A stretch of 8,799 bases of DNA from NCBI GenBank assembly GCA_026398675.1, contig JAPLSK010000056.1:1-8799 (forward strand), written 5' to 3'. Below the pieces are notes generated by a model, which was given only the letters and a program-made list of their open reading frames with translations, was not told the origin of the DNA and ran no database searches. The translations under genes and the position numbers were made by a program. Position 1 is the first letter of the stretch, and each line of letters starts with the position of its first letter. Positions 5,843 to 8,799 of the stretch are shown piece after piece. This DNA comes from a bacterium (lineage in GTDB: Bacteria; RBG-13-66-14).

Positions 5843-6184
5843 CTACCATCGGCTACAAATTACCCGCATCATCTCCACCGTCGCCTCGTTGGTCCCCAGG
5901 TCCAACTCCCCCTCGTTGTCGACGCCCGCGTACCCCACCTCGTAGAGCCGGTCGGCGGCCTGGTCGTAGAAGTAGTAACTCCCCATGTTCGGCTCGTAGG
6001 CCCAGACCGCGTCCGCGTTCGGGTCGTAGATGAAAAAGACCTGGTGGGAGTCGTCCCAGGAGATGTAGAGCCCCAGCGCGGCGTCCCAGTACCAGTCGGT
6101 CGTGTCCACGCCGGCCAGGGCGGCCGAGAAACCGAGGGCCAGGAGCAGCGCCCCGCAAAGGGTGACGAAGAGAACCCGGCTCAT
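5843..6184 (-). CDS. Small secreted protein made of five 10-residue aromatic repeats, unknown function
   Basis: The 113-residue product starts with a classical Sec signal peptide: SR, then a hydrophobic core VLFVTLCGALLLALGF, then a likely cleavage site after SAALA (residue 24). Most of the mature part is a regular repeat. From residue 33 there are five consecutive 10-residue units, WDAALGLYIS, WDDSHQVFFI, YDPNADAVWA, YEPNMGSYYF and YDQAADRLYE. Each starts with an aromatic-acidic pair and carries hydrophobic or aromatic residues at positions 8 and 9. A short acidic tail follows and ends in CSRW. The pattern suggests strand-turn units of a small beta sheet and recalls the aromatic YD repeats of eukaryotic OCRE domains, but I do not recognise a bacterial family. 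ATG at 6184 is preferred because AGGTGG lies upstream and the signal peptide then starts properly; in-frame starts at 6205 and 6220 would add a hydrophilic lead. It lies between an ABC ATPase gene and a dehydrogenase gene on the same strand. Confidence 0.8.
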   Translation of the reverse strand: MSRVLFVTLCGALLLALGFSAALAGVDTTDWYWDAALGLYISWDDSHQVFFIYDPNADAVWAYEPNMGSYYFYDQAADRLYEVGYAGVDNEGELDLGTNEATVEMMRVICSRW

Positions 6185-6231
6185 CGTCCACCTTTCCTTA
6201 TCCATGCGGGTTCCGATCATCGCAAGGGAGA

Positions 6232-6280
6232 CAAGGGGTTTAACCGAGCGAAGCGAGTAACGCCCTAGCGAAACCCCTTG
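6232..6280. repeat. Long-armed inverted repeat between the ABC ATPase and the small secreted protein genes
   Basis: CAAGGGGTTT (6232-6241) and AAACCCCTTG (6271-6280) are perfect 10-bp inverted arms around a 29-nt loop. The loop contains AGCGA three times. The right arm ends 5 bp short of the ABC ATPase stop region. On the - strand the arm is followed by TCTCCCTT, not a real T-run, so it is either a weak terminator, an mRNA-stabilising structure or a small dispersed repeat element. Confidence 0.6.
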
Positions 6281-6285
6281 CCCCG

Positions 6286-7065
6286 TCAGAGGAGTATCTG
6301 CGGTTTTCCGTCCACGGGGTGGCGGACGACGTTGATCTCCGCGCCGTACACCTCTCGCAGGAGTTTTGGCCGGACCAGCTCTTCCGGTCCGCCGCAGGCT
6401 ACGATCCGACCGCCCGAGAGGATAGCCATCCGGTCGGCGTGCCGGGCGGCCAGGTTCAGGTCGTGGGTCACCATGAGGACGCCCCGACCCTCGGCGGTGA
6501 GCTCCTTCAGGAGCTTTAAGAGATAGGACAGCGAGGCGGGGTCGAGGTGGTTCGTCGGCTCGTCGAAGAGCATGAGCCGTGCGCCCTGGGCCAGAGCCTG
6601 GGCCAGAAAGACCCTCTGGCGCTCGCCGCCCGAGAGCTCGCTGACCGGTCGGTCCGCCAGACGCACGATGTCGCAGCGGCGCAGCGCGTCTTCGGCGGCG
6701 GACTCATCAACGGGAGTGTAAGTGCCGAAATCCTTGAGGTAACTGTACCGCCCCAGAACGACCACCTGGCGGACCGTGTACCCCGGCGCATTCGGGAGCT
6801 CCTGGGTCAGCCAGGCCACGGTCCTCGCCCTCTCGGTCGCGCTCAGGGAATTCAACGGGCGACCGCAAAGGGTCACTTCCCCGACCTGTGCCGGTAGATA
6901 GCCGGCTGCGACCGCCAGGAGGGTGGATTTGCCGGAGCCGTTGGGGCCGACCAGCGCGGCGAATTCGCCAGACCCCACGGAGAGGTTCACCCCGTGGAGA
7001 ACGTTATGCGAGGCCGAATACCCGGCGGTGATCCCGCGAAGGCGCAGAAGGTTGTCGTCGGGCAT
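6286..7065 (-). CDS. ABC transporter ATPase, iron-siderophore/heme/cobalamin type (FecE/BtuD/HmuV family)
   Basis: With the start at 7065 the protein has 259 residues and all ATPase motifs. Walker A GPNGSGKST is at 40-48, the Q-loop Q88, the signature LSGGERQ at 144-150, Walker B LMLFDE at 164-169 followed by PTNHLDP, and the H-loop H201 in VTHD. The VLGRYSYLKDFGTYTPVD segment is typical of the FecE/BtuD/HmuV branch, which powers uptake of ferric siderophores, heme or vitamin B12 through the inner membrane. The start is uncertain. ATGs at 7113, 7092 and 7065 are all in frame and none has a good ribosome site; 7065 gives the spacing to the first strand usual for the family. A TTG at 7197 would add a non-conserved leader. 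The usual FecCD-type permease and periplasmic binding protein genes are not in the window, so the complex is incomplete here. The family is sure; the substrate is not. Confidence 0.92.
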   Translation of the reverse strand: MPDDNLLRLRGITAGYSASHNVLHGVNLSVGSGEFAALVGPNGSGKSTLLAVAAGYLPAQVGEVTLCGRPLNSLSATERARTVAWLTQELPNAPGYTVRQVVVLGRYSYLKDFGTYTPVDESAAEDALRRCDIVRLADRPVSELSGGERQRVFLAQALAQGARLMLFDEPTNHLDPASLSYLLKLLKELTAEGRGVLMVTHDLNLAARHADRMAILSGGRIVACGGPEELVRPKLLREVYGAEINVVRHPVDGKPQILL

Positions 7066-7121
7066 CGCGGCGGATTGATTTTCTTCGACCATTGATTTAT
7101 GCGAGATAGACATGTGAATCG

Positions 7122-7203
7122 AGACGGCCTGCGTCGCGTTCAGCCGTCGGGGAGGGACGCTCGCGGGCCTGAATACCCACCCCCGCGAGACGGCCAAGGC
7201 CGT
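7122..7203 (-). promoter_or_regulatory. Structured untranslated region upstream of the ABC ATPase gene
   Basis: Three inverted repeats lie close together. CTCGCGGG/CCCGCGAG (7160-7167 with 7182-7189) encloses a 14-nt loop. GACGGC/GCCGTC (7123-7128 with 7143-7148) forms a second stem. ACGGCC-AA-GGCCGT (7190-7203) forms a third. GAGACGGCC also occurs twice (7121-7129 and 7187-7195). In GC-rich DNA some stems arise by chance. I do not see a cobalamin riboswitch core or a Fur box. It could be a leader with a regulatory fold, or the end of the upstream gene's transcript. Confidence 0.3.
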
Positions 7204-7271
7204 TACTAAATCGCCATGGGCCGGGCACGGATTGGCGCGCCGGGCAACGAGGGTAAGCGGCGACGCGTGTT

Positions 7272-8799
7272 TTAGAATATGTGCCCGATGGCCAGGTGGA
7301 GCTCCCAGTTGTCGGAGGTGTCCTTGAAATCCTCCGGCGCGTCGGGCGAGATGACGACGTTATTCCCCGGAGCGACGACGAAGCCCACGTCCAAGCGGAC
7401 GGGGCCGATGGGGGTGACGTAGCGCACTCCGACGCCGACTCCCACTGCCAGGTCGGCCAGGTCCATATCGGAGATTTTACCCCAGACCATCCCCGTGTCC
7501 GCGAAAATTCCGAGGGAGAAATCGGTGTCCGGGATGTCCACCCGAAGCTCCGCGTTGCCCACCAGGGAAGCGACGCCGCCCAGGTTCACGCCCCGTGAGT
7601 TGCGGGGGCCCAGGCTGCGTTCGGGAAAACCGCGGACCGAGTAGGCGCCCCCGGCGTAGAACCGCTCGTAAACGGGCAGCGTCTGCGTGTCGTGGTGGAG
7701 GGCGGCCAGGCCGATGTAGCCGCGCAGGGCGAGGCTGACGTAGTCGCCCAGGGGGATGTGGCCGGACAGGTCCGCGGTGAGCTTGTAGAAATCGTGGTCG
7801 CCGCCCAGGAAGCCGCCGGCATACTCGCCGTAGGGGAGGAGGTACACGCCGGAGTGGGGGTTGAAGGGGTTGTCGCGGGTGTCTACCCCGACGCGGGCGA
7901 AGAGGGCGCTGGTGTTGGAGTAGCCCTCTTCCTGGGGCAGGTCCGGGATGTCGTACTCCCAGAGGTTGACCCGCTCGAAACGCAGCCCCAGGGCGCCGGT
8001 GAGCCAGTCGTAGAAGCGCTGCTCCAGGGACAGGTCGCCGCCGAAGGAATCGGCCTTGAAGCCGTCCCGTCGCTCGCGCTCGTAGTACACCCGCACTCTC
8101 CCCGAAAGCCCCCGCACCGACATGAGCCACGGCTCGCGGTAAACGGCCTGGTAAAGCTCACCCTCGAAGCGGCTGGTCTTGAAGGCGTAGACGAAATCGG
8201 CCCCCACCTCCAGGTGCTGGAGATTGCCCCAGAGGTTGTTGTCGCCCCAGGAAACCTTGAAGCGGATCCCGGACCCCGTGCTCTCCGAGTAAGTGTAGCC
8301 GAGCTCGAAGCCGACCCAGTGCGTCTTGTCGGGCTCGACCTCGAAGAGGATGCGGACCTCGGGCGACCGCTCGCTCTCGCCGACGATGGAGTAGCTGACG
8401 TTGGTGAATAGACCCGTGGAGTAGATGTTGCGCTGGCTGGCGAAGACGTCCGAGGCCTTGAAATAGTCCCCTTCGCGGATGACAATCTCGCGCCGGATGA
8501 TCCGCTCGAGGAACGGCTCGAAGCCCTCGATATCCACGCCGGTCACCATCACCCGGGGCCCCTCGTCCACGGTCGCCGTCAGCCTGGCCCGGCGCTCCCC
8601 TCGCTCCTCGGCGACCTGGATGTTCGCGTAGAGGTAGCCGTGCTCGGCGAAGAGGCGTATCAGGTTCAAGCGGACGGTGTCGGAGTAGGTCAGGGTCCAG
8701 ACGTCGCCCGGCTCGAACCCAATCGCGGCCGATATTTCCCCAAAATCCACCAGCCCGGCATGGCGGACGTCCACCGACTCCACCAACGTGGGCGGTCCC
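7272..8799 (-). CDS. BamA/TamA-family outer-membrane beta-barrel protein, N-terminus outside the window
   Basis: The frame is open through the right edge. The first in-frame start-like codon (TTG, 8786) lies inside a POTRA repeat, so the true start is further right. About 508 residues are visible. There are two POTRA-like modules, about residues 1-78 and 79-156 counted from that TTG, each ending in an extended VxxxPxx strand. A C-terminal barrel of roughly 350 residues follows. GGAYSVRGFPERSLGP carries the VRGF motif (codons 7626-7637) that marks loop 6 of Omp85 proteins, followed by NAELRVDIP and IFADTGMVW. The protein ends LHLAIGHIF, with the terminal Phe used as a recognition signal by the barrel assembly machine. 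The barrel length fits BamA or TamA; full proteins have three to five or more POTRA modules, so the N-terminal ones are missing here. It acts in the outer membrane in folding and inserting other barrels. BamA and TamA cannot be told apart without the missing end. Confidence 0.92.
   Translation of the reverse strand, partial: GPPTLVESVDVRHAGLVDFGEISAAIGFEPGDVWTLTYSDTVRLNLIRLFAEHGYLYANIQVAEERGERRARLTATVDEGPRVMVTGVDIEGFEPFLERIIRREIVIREGDYFKASDVFASQRNIYSTGLFTNVSYSIVGESERSPEVRILFEVEPDKTHWVGFELGYTYSESTGSGIRFKVSWGDNNLWGNLQHLEVGADFVYAFKTSRFEGELYQAVYREPWLMSVRGLSGRVRVYYERERRDGFKADSFGGDLSLEQRFYDWLTGALGLRFERVNLWEYDIPDLPQEEGYSNTSALFARVGVDTRDNPFNPHSGVYLLPYGEYAGGFLGGDHDFYKLTADLSGHIPLGDYVSLALRGYIGLAALHHDTQTLPVYERFYAGGAYSVRGFPERSLGPRNSRGVNLGGVASLVGNAELRVDIPDTDFSLGIFADTGMVWGKISDMDLADLAVGVGVGVRYVTPIGPVRLDVGFVVAPGNNVVISPDAPEDFKDTSDNWELHLAIGHIF

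Noticed and set aside
7066..7197. Longer forms of the ABC ATPase starting at TTG 7197 or ATG 7113/7092.
   Set aside because: The TTG form runs through the hairpin region and adds non-conserved sequence. The two ATG forms remain possible, but none has a ribosome site and 7065 best fits family length.
7066..7271. Cobalamin riboswitch or Fur box upstream of the FecE/BtuD-like gene.
   Set aside because: I could not find a B12-box-like core or a Fur-type palindrome in this gap on either strand.
7477..8130. A 217-residue - strand frame within the BamA/TamA gene.
   Set aside because: It is an out-of-register frame of the barrel gene, dominated by Arg, Pro and Gly, with no start signal.

Overview
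The window comes from a GC-rich, two-membrane (Gram-negative type) bacterium. The diderm call rests on a BamA/TamA-type outer-membrane beta-barrel gene at the right edge whose product ends in the aromatic residue typical of such barrels. The sequence alone does not place the organism; a poorly characterised diderm lineage is possible. There are no rRNA, tRNA or CRISPR features, and no integrase or transposase.

Left part (1-1948, + strand). The 3' end of a gene carrying a discoidin-like, NADase-type glycan-binding domain is followed by two overlapping genes: a small 2Fe-2S ferredoxin-like subunit and an FAD/NAD(P)-dependent oxidoreductase. These resemble two subunits of HcnAB-, opine oxidase- or proline/sarcosine dehydrogenase-type complexes. 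An intrinsic terminator closes the unit. The FAD-dependent amine-oxidising subunit that usually completes such complexes is not in view.

Middle part (1988-4581). Two EamA-family exporters diverge from a 47-bp spacer. The leftward one is complete. The rightward one is cut after about 85 residues, where the DNA changes abruptly from GC-rich to AT-rich. The AT-rich block of about 1.35 kb carries one well-formed gene for a protein with a type I restriction enzyme R-subunit N-terminal nuclease domain. It has a D...ExK core, a QxxxY motif, a helical or coiled-coil middle and a separate C-terminal domain. It has its own ribosome binding site, a plausible promoter at the left junction and a strong terminator that can work in both directions. 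No HsdM, HsdS or helicase partner is present. The best reading is a horizontally acquired solitary nuclease-like gene that replaced or truncated a host transporter gene.

Right part (4638-8799, all - strand). In transcription order there is a 5'-truncated BamA/TamA-family barrel protein, a FecE/BtuD-type ABC ATPase with no permease or binding protein in view, a small secreted protein, and a saccharopine dehydrogenase-family enzyme closest in appearance to L-lysine 6-dehydrogenase. The gaps of 56-206 bp hold hairpins and possible promoters, so these genes need not form one operon.

The two observations most worth following are the solitary HsdR-N nuclease island inside the exporter gene, and the small secreted protein. 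The mature part of that protein is largely five exact 10-residue repeats, each starting with an aromatic-acidic pair (WD, WD, YD, YE, YD).
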